12,583 nucleotides of DNA from Clostridiales bacterium (GTDB taxonomy: Bacteria; Bacillota_A; Clostridia; Christensenellales; Christensenellaceae): positions 1 through 12,583 of the forward strand of contig QANA01000002.1 of NCBI GenBank assembly GCA_003149735.1, written 5' to 3'. Made by a program: the position numbers and the translations under genes. Numbering within the stretch: the stretch's first letter is position 1; the number at the start of each line of letters is the position of its first letter. Below the pieces are notes generated by a model that was given only the letters and a program-made list of their open reading frames with translations, did not search any database and was not told where the DNA came from. Below, in pieces: positions 1-7,158 of this stretch.

Positions 1-951
1 CTGATCCGCATCAATGGCGAATTAGCCGGGCAAACTCCTGCCCAGAATCTCTGCCGGTATGCAGCAGAGCGGCGGATTTGTCTGGAATTTCTGCCCATTT
101 GCCCGGCTGTCAACGGATATTATCTGCCGTTAACCCGCATTGTGGATTTTGGCGGCGAACAACCTCAGATTTCAGAAAACGACGGCACACTTCAACTGTA
201 TCTGCTGCCTGAAAATGCTTGCACCATCTGCATTCGCCCGCCCCGCATTCCGCTGCCTTGTATTCCCTGCTGCATTGCTTCTTCCAGCTTTTCGGTGGGC
301 AACCATGCATATACCGCCGAAATCTATCAGGATCAGACAATCAATTTTGCTTTATGCGACAGCAGCGGCAACACTTTACTGGCCTGCATACTCAGTGAAG
401 ACTCCCTCTCTGCACCGCGTTTATTTGTAAGGCGCATTGGCAACCGCCCTTTTCTTTTTGCAGAAGGAAAAGAAGCGGAGCATTTGCTTTTGTTTTGCGC
501 GGATCTTTCCACTCGCTCTTTTGTCTTTTTAGAGCATTGCCTTTCCTATCAAATCCTGGAAAATGGCATTGAGCTTTCCTTTTCCTGCGGCTGCAGTGCA
601 TTCTGTCTACGCTGTTTGCGCACGGAATTTTCTCAGGAACGCCCTCTTTCCTTCCGCCTGCATCAGCTGAACCCAAACCCTGACGGCCTGGCGCTATGCA
701 TCGCCCTCATCGAAGCCGTTCGCTACCGTGATGCAGAAGGTGCGTTGGGATTGTTAGCTCCTTCCTTGCGGGAACAGTTATCCTTTGAAGATCTTTGCGA
801 ATTTCTGGGAGACGTGCAGGGTATCTATCAGAATTTGTGCAGCGATACCCGTATCGCCGTTATTTTTCCCATAGCGCCCAATCTGAACCGCATTCGCTTT
901 TTTCAATTCCAGCTGCAGCAGGGTAAAATCGCCAATTTGGAAGAACAATAG
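1..951 (+). CDS. Cysteine-rich hypothetical protein, 5' end outside the window
   Basis: The frame is open from the first base to the TAG at 949-951, giving 316 visible residues, so the true start lies upstream. A GTG at 142 could be read as a start, but the 47 codons before it are open and protein-like, so I treat it as internal. I do not recognise the family. About 19 of 316 residues are cysteine (6%), including a CIPCC cluster near residue 85 and CGCSAFCLRC near residue 195, which could bind a metal or form disulfides. There is no clear membrane segment or signal peptide in the visible part. The C-terminal ~90 residues look helical and acidic, the middle beta-rich. The argS promoter begins only about a dozen bases after its stop, with no terminator between, so some read-through into argS is possible. 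Function unknown. Confidence 0.75.
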   Translation: MIRINGELAGQTPAQNLCRYAAERRICLEFLPICPAVNGYYLPLTRIVDFGGEQPQISENDGTLQLYLLPENACTICIRPPRIPLPCIPCCIASSSFSVGNHAYTAEIYQDQTINFALCDSSGNTLLACILSEDSLSAPRLFVRRIGNRPFLFAEGKEAEHLLLFCADLSTRSFVFLEHCLSYQILENGIELSFSCGCSAFCLRCLRTEFSQERPLSFRLHQLNPNPDGLALCIALIEAVRYRDAEGALGLLAPSLREQLSFEDLCEFLGDVQGIYQNLCSDTRIAVIFPIAPNLNRIRFFQFQLQQGKIANLEEQ

Positions 952-962
952 CTTGTGAAATG

Positions 963-991
963 TTTACATTAAAGGCAGGGTGTGTTATATT
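963..991 (+). promoter_or_regulatory. Promoter of the argS-serS-BFD operon
   Basis: A -35 box TTTACA (963-968) is followed by a 17-base spacer and a -10 box TATATT (986-991). The TGT just before the -10 box makes it an extended -10. The predicted transcript start near 998 leaves a leader of about 55 bases, too short for a T-box. A short dyad, AATGT-TT-ACATT (959-970), covers the -35 box. Confidence 0.65.
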
Positions 992-1053
992 AAACAAATA
1001 AGAAGACAGATTATTTTATACGGATTTCCGTTTTTATGACAGGCGGTGTTTTT

Positions 1054-2751
1054 ATGAATTATAAAGAAGAATTATCCAACCTGCTCTCTTCCCGGACAAA
1101 CCTGGAGGCTCAGCAGATCGCTTCCATGCTGGAGGTACCTCCGGAAATGGAAATGGGCGATTTTGCCCTGCCCTGCTTTAAATTGGCTAAGGTCATGCGC
1201 AAAGCACCGCCCGCCATTGCCCAGCAGATCGCTGCTTCCTTTGAAGCACTGCCTTCCTGGCTCGATCGGGTGGAAGTTGCAGGCGGGTATCTCAACTTTT
1301 TCCTCTCCCGTTCCCAATTTGCCTGCGATACTTTGCGCGAGATTGCCGAAAAGCAGGAGCGTTACGGTTCTTCTGAAGAAGGCCAGGGGCGCAATATTGT
1401 CATTGACTATTCTTCCATCAATATTGCCAAGCCCTTCCATATTGGCCATCTTTCCACGACAGTCATCGGCAGCGCCCTTTATAAGATTTTCAATTTCCTT
1501 GGCTATCATTCTGTGGGAGTCAATCACCTGGGCGACTGGGGCACACAATTCGGCAAACTTATCTCGGCCTATCACCGCTGGGGCGATCATGATACGGTAG
1601 AAGCCGGTTCCATTCGCGCATTGCTGGACCTATACGTTCGTTTCCACGAAGAAGCCGAAAAGGATCCTTCGCTGGAAGAGGAAGGACGTGCCTGGTTTAA
1701 AAAAATCGAAGACGGCGACGAAGAGGCGCTTTCTCTTTTTGCATGGTTTAAAGAACTGACTTTGCGGGAAGTTTCCAAGATTTACGATATTTTGGACGTT
1801 CACTTCGACTCCTATGCCGGCGAAAGCTTTTACAACGATAAAATGCAGCCGGTCATTGACGAACTGCAGGCGAAAGGCCTTCTGGAGGACAGCAACGGCG
1901 CCAAGGTAGTCAACCTGGATGCCTATGATATGCCTCCCTGCCTTATTTTAAAATCCGACGGTGCAACGCTTTATGCTACCCGCGACCTGGCAGCAGCTTT
2001 TTACCGCAAGCAGACTTACGACTTTTACAAAAATCTTTACGTTGTCGCCTATCAGCAGAATCTGCATTTTAAGCAGTTGTTTAAAGTGCTTGAACTGATG
2101 GGATGTGATTGGGCAAAAGATATGGAACATGTGGCCTTTGGTATGGTTTCCATGACCGATGGCACCCTCTCTACCCGTAAGGGACGCGTCATTTTTTTGG
2201 AAGATGTCATCAAAGCTGCTATCGAAAAAACGCGGGCCATCATTGAAGAAAAGAATCCCAATCTGCAAGATAAGGATCAAACCGCTCAGGACATCGGTGT
2301 GGGCGCCCTGATTTACAGCACGCTTTCCAACAGCCGTATTAAAGATATCGTCTTTGATTTGGATCGGATCCTCAATTTCGATGGAGAGACAGGCCCGTAT
2401 GTGCAATACACTTATGCGCGCGCGCTTTCCGTGCTGCGCAAGGCTGCCGCATTGCCAACAGCCCAGGCCGATTACAGCGCCCTCACTTGCCCGCAGGCAT
2501 TTGCGGTAATCAAGCTGTTAGCCGAGTTTCCGGAAGTCATTCGCCGGGCTGCAGAAAAGTACGAACCTTTTTTCATCACAAGGCATGTCACCTCCTTGGC
2601 ACAGGCTTTTAACAAATTTTATTACGACATCCGCATTTTGGATGAAAATGCCGAAGCTACAGCCGCTCGTATCGAATTGGTAAAAGCCACGGCAACCGTA
2701 ATTAAAACCGGGCTGGGGCTGCTTGGCATCCATGCCCCGGAACGCATGTAA
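1054..2751 (+). CDS. argS: Arginyl-tRNA synthetase
   Basis: Charges tRNA-Arg with arginine using ATP in the cytosol; class Ia synthetase. From ATG 1054 it has 565 residues, normal for the family. The N-terminal tRNA-contacting (Add-1-like) domain spans about residues 1-85. The class I signature HIGH is exact at 129-132, followed by the conserved GDWGTQFG at 160-167. The KMSKS-like loop reads STRKG at 373-377, the degenerate form usual for bacterial ArgS. The helical anticodon-binding (DALR) domain fills roughly 445-565. I chose ATG 1054 over the in-frame ATG 1036 because AGGCGG sits at 1041-1046, well placed for 1054, and the protein then begins in the usual way (MNYKEE). It is first in an operon with serS 41 bases downstream. 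No T-box precedes it. Confidence 0.97.
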   Translation: MNYKEELSNLLSSRTNLEAQQIASMLEVPPEMEMGDFALPCFKLAKVMRKAPPAIAQQIAASFEALPSWLDRVEVAGGYLNFFLSRSQFACDTLREIAEKQERYGSSEEGQGRNIVIDYSSINIAKPFHIGHLSTTVIGSALYKIFNFLGYHSVGVNHLGDWGTQFGKLISAYHRWGDHDTVEAGSIRALLDLYVRFHEEAEKDPSLEEEGRAWFKKIEDGDEEALSLFAWFKELTLREVSKIYDILDVHFDSYAGESFYNDKMQPVIDELQAKGLLEDSNGAKVVNLDAYDMPPCLILKSDGATLYATRDLAAAFYRKQTYDFYKNLYVVAYQQNLHFKQLFKVLELMGCDWAKDMEHVAFGMVSMTDGTLSTRKGRVIFLEDVIKAAIEKTRAIIEEKNPNLQDKDQTAQDIGVGALIYSTLSNSRIKDIVFDLDRILNFDGETGPYVQYTYARALSVLRKAAALPTAQADYSALTCPQAFAVIKLLAEFPEVIRRAAEKYEPFFITRHVTSLAQAFNKFYYDIRILDENAEATAARIELVKATATVIKTGLGLLGIHAPERM

Positions 2752-2792
2752 TCACATTCAAAAATTTTTCATATTGAAAGGATAGTTAATTT

Positions 2793-4064
2793 ATGCTGGA
2801 TATCAGACGTATACGCGAGAACCCCGAAGAAATCGCGAAAAGCGTTTCGAGAAGGGGAAAAACCTTCTGTTTTGACCATCTTCTGGCCATGGATTCTGAT
2901 CGCCGCAGCTTTATTGCGGAAACAGAAGCCCTGAAGGCGAAAAAGAATGCCGTTTCCAAGCAGATCCCTCTGCTGAAGAAAAAAGGCGAAGACACCACCG
3001 CGCTCTTTGAAGAAATGAAGCAGGAAAGCGACCGCATCAAGGAATTGGATGAAAAAGTTGCTGAGTTGGATGCAGCTATCCGCAGTGAAATGCTTACCAT
3101 CCCCAACATTCCCAATGCTTCCGTTCCCGATGGCCTTACCGATGCCGAAAATGTTGAAGTGCGCCGCTTTATGGAGCCCACCAAATTTGATTTTGAACCT
3201 AAGGCTCACTGGGATTTGGGTACGGATCTCGGCATTTTAAATTTCGAAGCTGCCGCTTCGGTAACAGGCGCGCGTTTCACCTTCTATAAAGGGTTGGGCT
3301 CCCGCCTGGAGCGCAGCGTTTACAACTTTATGTTGGATACCCATACTGCAGAAGGCAAATATGAGGAAATTTTTCCGCCCTATATCGTTCATGAGCGTTC
3401 CATGTACGGCACCGGTCAGTTCCCTAAATTTATTGATCAGGCCTTTAAATTGGAGGGGACCGAATACTATTTGATTCCCACTGCGGAGGTACCCGTCACC
3501 AATATGTATCGCGAAACAATTATTGACGGTTCTAAGCTTCCTATTTATCATTGCGCTTACAGCGCCTGTTTCCGCAGCGAAGCGGGCAGTGCCGGCAGAG
3601 ACACGCGCGGCCTTATCCGTCAGCATCAGTTCAACAAAGTTGAGTTGGTCAAATTTGTCCGCCCCGAGACTTCCTACGATGAATTGGAAAAACTGACCAA
3701 CGATGCCGAGAAGATTTTGCAGCTTTTGAAATTACCCTATCGCGTTGTCACGCTTTCCGCAGGTGACTTGGGCTTTTCTTCCGCCAAGACTTACGATATC
3801 GAAGTGTGGATGCCCAGTTATGGCAGATATGTGGAAATTTCCTCCTGCTCCAATTTCGAAGATTTCCAGGCGCGCCGCGCCAATATCCGCTTCAAGGATG
3901 GCGCCAAGGGAAAGGCCGAATTTGTCCATACACTGAACGGCAGCGGCCTTGCCGTTGGCAGAACAGTCGCCGCCATTCTGGAAAACTATCAGCAGCCTGA
4001 CGGATCCGTCAAAATCCCGGAAGCACTGCGCGACTATATGCATATCGATTCTATCAGCAAATAA
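2793..4064 (+). CDS. serS: Seryl-tRNA synthetase
   Basis: Charges tRNA-Ser and tRNA-Sec with serine; homodimeric class II synthetase. 423 residues, the usual length. The N-terminal arm (about residues 30-105, rich in Lys and Glu) is the long antiparallel coiled coil that grips the tRNA variable arm. The catalytic core shows the serine-binding TAEVP at 230-234, motif 2 with the [14 protein letters not shown] signature at 260-273, and motif 3 with [16 protein letters not shown] at 383-398 including the ATP-binding arginine. The start at 2793 is preceded by GAAAGGA (2776-2782) with a 10-base spacer. The 41-base gap after argS holds no hairpin, so the two are probably one transcript. Pairing of argS and serS puts two charging enzymes under one promoter with no visible amino-acid-specific T-box. 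Confidence 0.97.
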   Translation: MLDIRRIRENPEEIAKSVSRRGKTFCFDHLLAMDSDRRSFIAETEALKAKKNAVSKQIPLLKKKGEDTTALFEEMKQESDRIKELDEKVAELDAAIRSEMLTIPNIPNASVPDGLTDAENVEVRRFMEPTKFDFEPKAHWDLGTDLGILNFEAAASVTGARFTFYKGLGSRLERSVYNFMLDTHTAEGKYEEIFPPYIVHERSMYGTGQFPKFIDQAFKLEGTEYYLIPTAEVPVTNMYRETIIDGSKLPIYHCAYSACFRSEAGSAGRDTRGLIRQHQFNKVELVKFVRPETSYDELEKLTNDAEKILQLLKLPYRVVTLSAGDLGFSSAKTYDIEVWMPSYGRYVEISSCSNFEDFQARRANIRFKDGAKGKAEFVHTLNGSGLAVGRTVAAILENYQQPDGSVKIPEALRDYMHIDSISK

Positions 4065-4076
4065 GGAGGATTTCCC

Positions 4077-4286
4077 ATGAGTCACCATGAAAATCGCATG
4101 ATCTGCAATTGCAAGCAAGTTTCCCTGTATGATATTGAAAAAGCACTTCACGATGCCAAAACCATCATTGATGTGGAGCACGCGTTTTCTGATGTACAGG
4201 AACAAACCCATTGTTCTACCGGCTGCGGCAAATGCCATGATCAGATTATGGATATCATTTCTCAGTTGATGTACAACGAAATATAA
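4077..4286 (+). CDS. Small BFD-like [2Fe-2S]-binding protein
   Basis: 69 residues. The pattern is C10-x-C12 near the N-terminus, then CGKC (C50, C53) about 38 residues later, with an extra C46. This is the arrangement of the BFD-like [2Fe-2S] domain (Fer2_BFD), in which CxC and CxxC coordinate the cluster between short helices. Family members include bacterioferritin-associated ferredoxin and domains of nitrite reductase and NifU. They act in electron transfer or iron handling. The Shine-Dalgarno AAGGAGG overlaps the serS stop codon and the gap is 12 bases, so it is cotranscribed with and probably translationally coupled to serS. A His/Asn-rich start (MSHHENR) precedes the first cysteine. No bacterioferritin gene lies nearby, so the partner is unknown. 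Confidence 0.85.
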   Translation: MSHHENRMICNCKQVSLYDIEKALHDAKTIIDVEHAFSDVQEQTHCSTGCGKCHDQIMDIISQLMYNEI

Positions 4287-4319
4287 AGCCAAAATTCTGA
4301 GCATAGCGTAATATTCGTA

Positions 4320-4363
4320 AAAATAATCCTCCGTATGACCCAAATCATGCGGAGGATTATTTT
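4320..4363. terminator. Bidirectional intrinsic terminator after the BFD gene
   Basis: An 18-base arm at 4320-4337 pairs with 4346-4363 around an 8-base loop, with a single G-U pair. The core is ATCCTCCG/CGGAGGAT and the outer arms are A-rich and T-rich, so each strand ends in a T-run. It separates the convergent BFD gene (+) and methyltransferase remnant (-). Confidence 0.85.
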
Positions 4364-4385
4364 CTACATCGCCAATCACAAATAT

Positions 4386-5003
4386 TTATCTTTCAAAGTC
4401 TATCGGTACCAGCTTTTTCCCATTCGGCAACCTATGCTCCAAAGTTCTGATGGTGTGATAATCAATTTCCGACATAGCTTTTTGCAATCCCTGTTCATCC
4501 ATCTGATGATGTATTTGTTCCAACCCATCAAACACATGTAAGTAAGGAGAATCCAGTACCCAACTATCATCCATATTGATTTGAATGATACACGAAACAT
4601 ATTTGGGATCTATCTGTTGAATTGCTTTCTGAAAGCATTCGTATCCGATATATTCAACCAATAAATTCGCAATCACCAAGTCTGCTTTTGGCAATTTTTC
4701 CGTTTCATCTATCAGATTTATGCATAAGCATTCTAAAACGCCCTCTAATGCCGGATATCTTTCTTCCACCGTATGCAAATAAGAATCATTGATATCGACT
4801 CCATACACTTTTTCAAACTTATCTTTTTGAATATGTTCCCATCCATTTCCACCGGCAATTCCCAATATCATTATATTGGAAATCCGATAAGTATCAAATT
4901 ACATTTTCATCATTTGATTCATAGCCTGCAGCTGTATAACAGCATCCAGGCTCATATGTTTTTCATAATCATTCAACGGAATAGTTTCCCATGAATTTTT
5001 CAT
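4386..5003 (-). pseudogene. Class I SAM-dependent methyltransferase, interrupted by an in-frame TAA
   Basis: Reading from ATG at 5003 (minus strand), 34 codons (starting MKNSWETIPLNDYEKHM) run into TAA at 4901-4899. The same frame then continues through FDTYRISNI into MILGIAGGNGWEH, the SAM-binding glycine-rich motif I, and on to a stop at 4386. Restored, it is a 205-codon protein with a Rossmann fold: motif I near residues 45-55, the acidic end of strand 2 at VYGVDIND, then DLVIANLLVEYIG as the strand 4 motif. The start has a good site, GGGGGGTGAG, just upstream. A single C-to-T change (CAA to TAA) would explain the break. The downstream piece (from ATG 4871, 161 residues) might still be made, but it lacks the N-terminal helices. 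The gene is visibly AT-richer (about one third GC in sampled stretches) than its neighbours, suggesting transfer. The substrate is unknown. It may be co-transcribed with the transporter 73 bases upstream. Confidence 0.85.
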
Positions 5004-5076
5004 TCTCACCCCCCAATCAGTATTCTCATCATATTGTTTTCAGCAGGAAACAGTGCAGTTCTGCCATCTACATAAG

Positions 5077-5949
5077 TTACTGATGATTCCCTGCCTTGTT
5101 TTCCCCCAAGCTGGCATACAGATAAACACCCAAAATCACCAGCCCGCCACCGACAATGACTGTCCAGGCCGGCATTTCTCCAAAAAGCAATATGCCCAGC
5201 ACACAGGCAAAAACGGGCTCCAGAAGTTTTACAGTGGCAATAAAGGAGGCGCTCACATATTTCAGCCCCCAGCTGAATATACTGTGCCCCAACAAAGTGC
5301 AGAAAAGCGCCATACCCAGTGCAGTCAATAAATTGACCGGCGCATAGCCAAACACAGGCGTTCCGGCGAACAGCAGCAGAATCAGCACGGTAACGGCAGC
5401 TGCGCTGTAAACAATAAATGTATAGACAGTCGTAGAAATATGCCTGCGGCACACTTTACCGATCAGGGTATAAACAGACATTGCCGCCGCACCTCCCAGC
5501 GCAATCAAATCTCCCAGCAGAATATTGCTCCCGCTGCCCGCATCTGCCAGTGCAATGAGGACACTGCCTGTAAACGTAGCTGCAATTCCCAGCCAACCGG
5601 GCATCGGAATTTTCTCCCGGAATAAAATCAGCATTGCCAGCGCGACAAAGAACACCTCTGTATCGACCAGCACCACTGCCGAAGCAATGCTGGTATATTT
5701 CAGCGATTCAAAATACAGCGTAAAATGCAGCCCCAAAAAGATGCCACTCAGTATACACAACAAAACATCTTTACCCCGAAGCGCTTTCAAATCCTCCCTA
5801 TGCTTCCACAACGCTACAGGCAATAACAGCAGTGCCGCTATCGCCACCCGGTAGAACACCAATACCATGGAGGGAGCGGAGGAAACCCGCACAAAAATCG
5901 CCGAAAGAGAAACACCTACCACCCCAAGCAAAATCAACAGTTTTTTCAT
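5077..5949 (-). CDS. EamA/DMT-family membrane transporter
   Basis: 290 residues from ATG 5949 (MKKLLILLG). The alternative ATG at 5958 directly abuts the AGAGGA ribosome site, which is better spaced for 5949. The protein is almost wholly hydrophobic with about ten predicted transmembrane helices arranged as two EamA repeats (about 5-135 and 145-280). The first repeat holds the typical FYRVAIAALLLLP region after helix 1-2 and the VDTEVFFVALAMLILFRE segment. The second holds LLEPVFACVLGILLFGE, the usual conserved end of repeat 2. Such proteins export or take up small metabolites, often amino acids or their analogues. The substrate cannot be told here. It diverges from a broken AraC-type regulator across a symmetrical promoter region, which suggests it was once controlled by that regulator. 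The methyltransferase remnant follows without a terminator. Confidence 0.9.
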   Translation of the reverse strand: MKKLLILLGVVGVSLSAIFVRVSSAPSMVLVFYRVAIAALLLLPVALWKHREDLKALRGKDVLLCILSGIFLGLHFTLYFESLKYTSIASAVVLVDTEVFFVALAMLILFREKIPMPGWLGIAATFTGSVLIALADAGSGSNILLGDLIALGGAAAMSVYTLIGKVCRRHISTTVYTFIVYSAAAVTVLILLLFAGTPVFGYAPVNLLTALGMALFCTLLGHSIFSWGLKYVSASFIATVKLLEPVFACVLGILLFGEMPAWTVIVGGGLVILGVYLYASLGENKAGNHQ

Positions 5950-5967
5950 GAATATCATTCCTCTGCC

Positions 5968-5989
5968 AAACTCCGCATACGCAGAGTTT
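5968..5989. repeat. Imperfect dyad in the transporter leader
   Basis: On the minus strand AAACTCTGCGT and ATGCGGAGTTT are reverse complements apart from two positions, giving a 22-base near-palindrome just upstream of the transporter ribosome site. It could be an operator half or an RNA hairpin in the leader. The two mismatches would be G-U pairs in RNA. Confidence 0.5.
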
Positions 5990-6004
5990 TTGTTTCACCC
6001 AAAA

Positions 6005-6037
6005 TTTCTGCTATAATAAGCAATATTATAGCAGAAA
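6005..6037. promoter_or_regulatory. Divergent promoters inside a perfect 13-bp inverted repeat
   Basis: TTTCTGCTATAAT (6005-6017) and its exact reverse complement (6025-6037) are separated by 7 bases. Each arm contains TGCTATAAT, an extended -10 box with a consensus hexamer: 6012-6017 reading right toward the AraC remnant and 6030-6025 reading left toward the transporter. Recognisable -35 boxes are weak (TTGTTT at 5990-5995 for the right-hand promoter). The symmetry fits an operator bound by a dimeric regulator, or a DNA cruciform. No Rho-independent T-run follows. Confidence 0.6.
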
Positions 6038-6101
6038 CAGAACAGAGTAAATATCTGTTTCTTTTCCAGATCTATCAAAATACAGCCAAAAAGAGATTCT
6101 T

Positions 6102-6441
6102 ATGCAACCCAATATTTCTTTTCATGAAATTCCGCATTATGCGAACACCTCATTTCCCTATGCGGTATTTCATGTCAATCAGGCTGGCCGATATTGCAGC
6201 TTCTGCCAATATTCGCCAGACTGATTGCTGCCGCTGTTTTCGCGAATTCCTGCATATTACTCCAAGGCAATATCTGATCCGCTATCGCCTCAAACAGAGC
6301 CTTCCGTTGCTTGGCTCACAGCTGTATTCCATTGCTTTGATTTCCGAGCAATGTGGCTTTTATTCCCCAAGCCATTACATCGCACAGTTCAAGAAGCAAT
6401 TTGGCCTGCCGCCCGGCGCCTATCGCGCACATCTGAAGTAA
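6102..6441 (+). pseudogene. AraC-family regulator with internal deletion
   Basis: An ATG at 6102, preceded by AAGAGA, starts a frame beginning MQPNISFHEIPHY and then SFPYAVFHVN. This is the kind of N-terminus that leads into the cupin sensor domain of AraC regulators; the frame stops at 6222-6224. A different frame carries a nearly complete AraC DNA-binding domain from about 6172 to TAA 6441. It opens with SIRLADIAASANIR, the first helix-turn-helix, and closes with ISEQCGFYSPSHYIAQFKK and FGLPPGAYR, the second helix-turn-helix signature. The two frames meet near 6170-6180 with the sensor domain (probably 150-190 residues) absent, so an out-of-frame internal deletion is the simplest account. 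An ATG at 6124 could yield a 105-residue protein that is mostly DNA-binding domain. Its position opposite the transporter suggests it was the local regulator. Confidence 0.75.
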
Positions 6442-6461
6442 AGGCTTGTCTGCCCTATTCC

Positions 6462-6494
6462 GGATATGATATCCTATTTTATATCAATATAAAA
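6462..6494. repeat. Two adjacent short palindromes upstream of the GNAT gene
   Basis: GGATAT-G-ATATCC (6462-6474) and TTTTATAT-CA-ATATAAAA (6477-6494) are both perfect dyads within the 80 bases before the acetyltransferase. The second is AT-rich and contains TATAAA-like hexamers, so it probably overlaps the promoter. No convincing -35/-10 pair could be fixed. Confidence 0.4.
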
Positions 6495-6521
6495 AGATAT
6501 TTTCACCCGGAAAGGAAAATT

Positions 6522-7076
6522 ATGCTCAAACATAGTGGTACCCATGAAATTGAAACGGAACGCCTTCTTCTAAGGCACTTTTCTCCCGAAGATATTCAGG
6601 ATTATTTTGCCTGGACAGGAGATCCCGAAGTTTCCAGATTCAACATGGAAAAACCATACCAAACACTGGAAGAAGCGCAAGCGGCCTTGGAGCAACTGAT
6701 TGGGAATTACAGCCGGCCCGATTTTTATATGTGGGGCATCGTCTTTGAAAATGAATTAATCGGGTTTTGCTGCGGCAATGAAATCAACGAGGATATCCGC
6801 AGCATCTGCATTGGCTATGGCCTGAAAAAGCCCTACTGGAACAGAGGCATCGCCACAGAGGCCGCCCGCGCAATGATCGATTATTTCTTTTCCATCGGTT
6901 TTAACAGAATTTTTGCTTATCATAACCCTTTGAATCCGGCCAGCGGAAGAGTCATGCGCAAAAGCGGAATGACTTTTGAAGGCCGAATCCGCGGCGGTTC
7001 CATGCTGGCAGGTGAAATCTGTGATTGCCTGCAATATTCCATTATCAAGGATGACTGGCTGAAAAGAAAGGTTTGA
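6522..7076 (+). CDS. GNAT-family N-acetyltransferase (RimJ/RimL-like)
   Basis: 184 residues from ATG 6522, preceded by AAAGGAAAA. A longer open frame runs back to about 6225, but it overlaps the AraC domain and has no family resemblance, so it is not counted. The start MLKHSGTHEIETERLLLRHF carries the ETERLxLR opening typical of RimJ/RimL-type acetyltransferases. The acetyl-CoA-binding motif A appears as GYGLKKPYWNRGIATEAA at about residues 104-121 (the WNRGIATEA stretch is the pyrophosphate loop). The NPASGRVMRKSGMTFEGR segment near 145-162 is the conserved motif B with the usual Asn and the K-x-GM/F-x-x-EG ending. These enzymes acetylate protein N-termini, antibiotics or small amines. The substrate here is unknown. 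It is monocistronic, ending at the hairpin at 7098-7125. Confidence 0.92.
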   Translation: MLKHSGTHEIETERLLLRHFSPEDIQDYFAWTGDPEVSRFNMEKPYQTLEEAQAALEQLIGNYSRPDFYMWGIVFENELIGFCCGNEINEDIRSICIGYGLKKPYWNRGIATEAARAMIDYFFSIGFNRIFAYHNPLNPASGRVMRKSGMTFEGRIRGGSMLAGEICDCLQYSIIKDDWLKRKV

Positions 7077-7097
7077 TTTGATAAGTTCTCTATTAAA

Positions 7098-7125
7098 ATA
7101 CCCTCTGTCCTTCAACAGAGGGTAT
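7098..7125. terminator. Bidirectional terminator between GNAT and uppP
   Basis: A perfect 11-bp stem, ATACCCTCTGT/ACAGAGGGTAT, closes a 6-base loop. GATTTT follows on the plus strand and TTTTAAT follows on the minus strand, so it can serve both convergent genes. Confidence 0.85.
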
Positions 7126-7158
7126 GATTTTAAAGTTCCTATGATACAATCTGCAAAT

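Noticed and set aside
951..1054. T-box leader upstream of argS
   Set aside because: The promoter at 963-991 leaves only about 55 leader bases and no T-box core or terminator is present.
1072..1590. 172-codon open frame antisense to argS
   Set aside because: Shadow frame; argS motifs are intact on the plus strand.
5006..5452. 148-codon open frame on the minus strand
   Set aside because: It lies in a second frame across the transporter gene; its translation has no family features and the transporter frame is clearly real.
6225..6521. N-terminal extension of the GNAT gene
   Set aside because: This stretch overlaps the AraC DNA-binding domain in another frame, has no acetyltransferase similarity, and a good ribosome site precedes ATG 6522.
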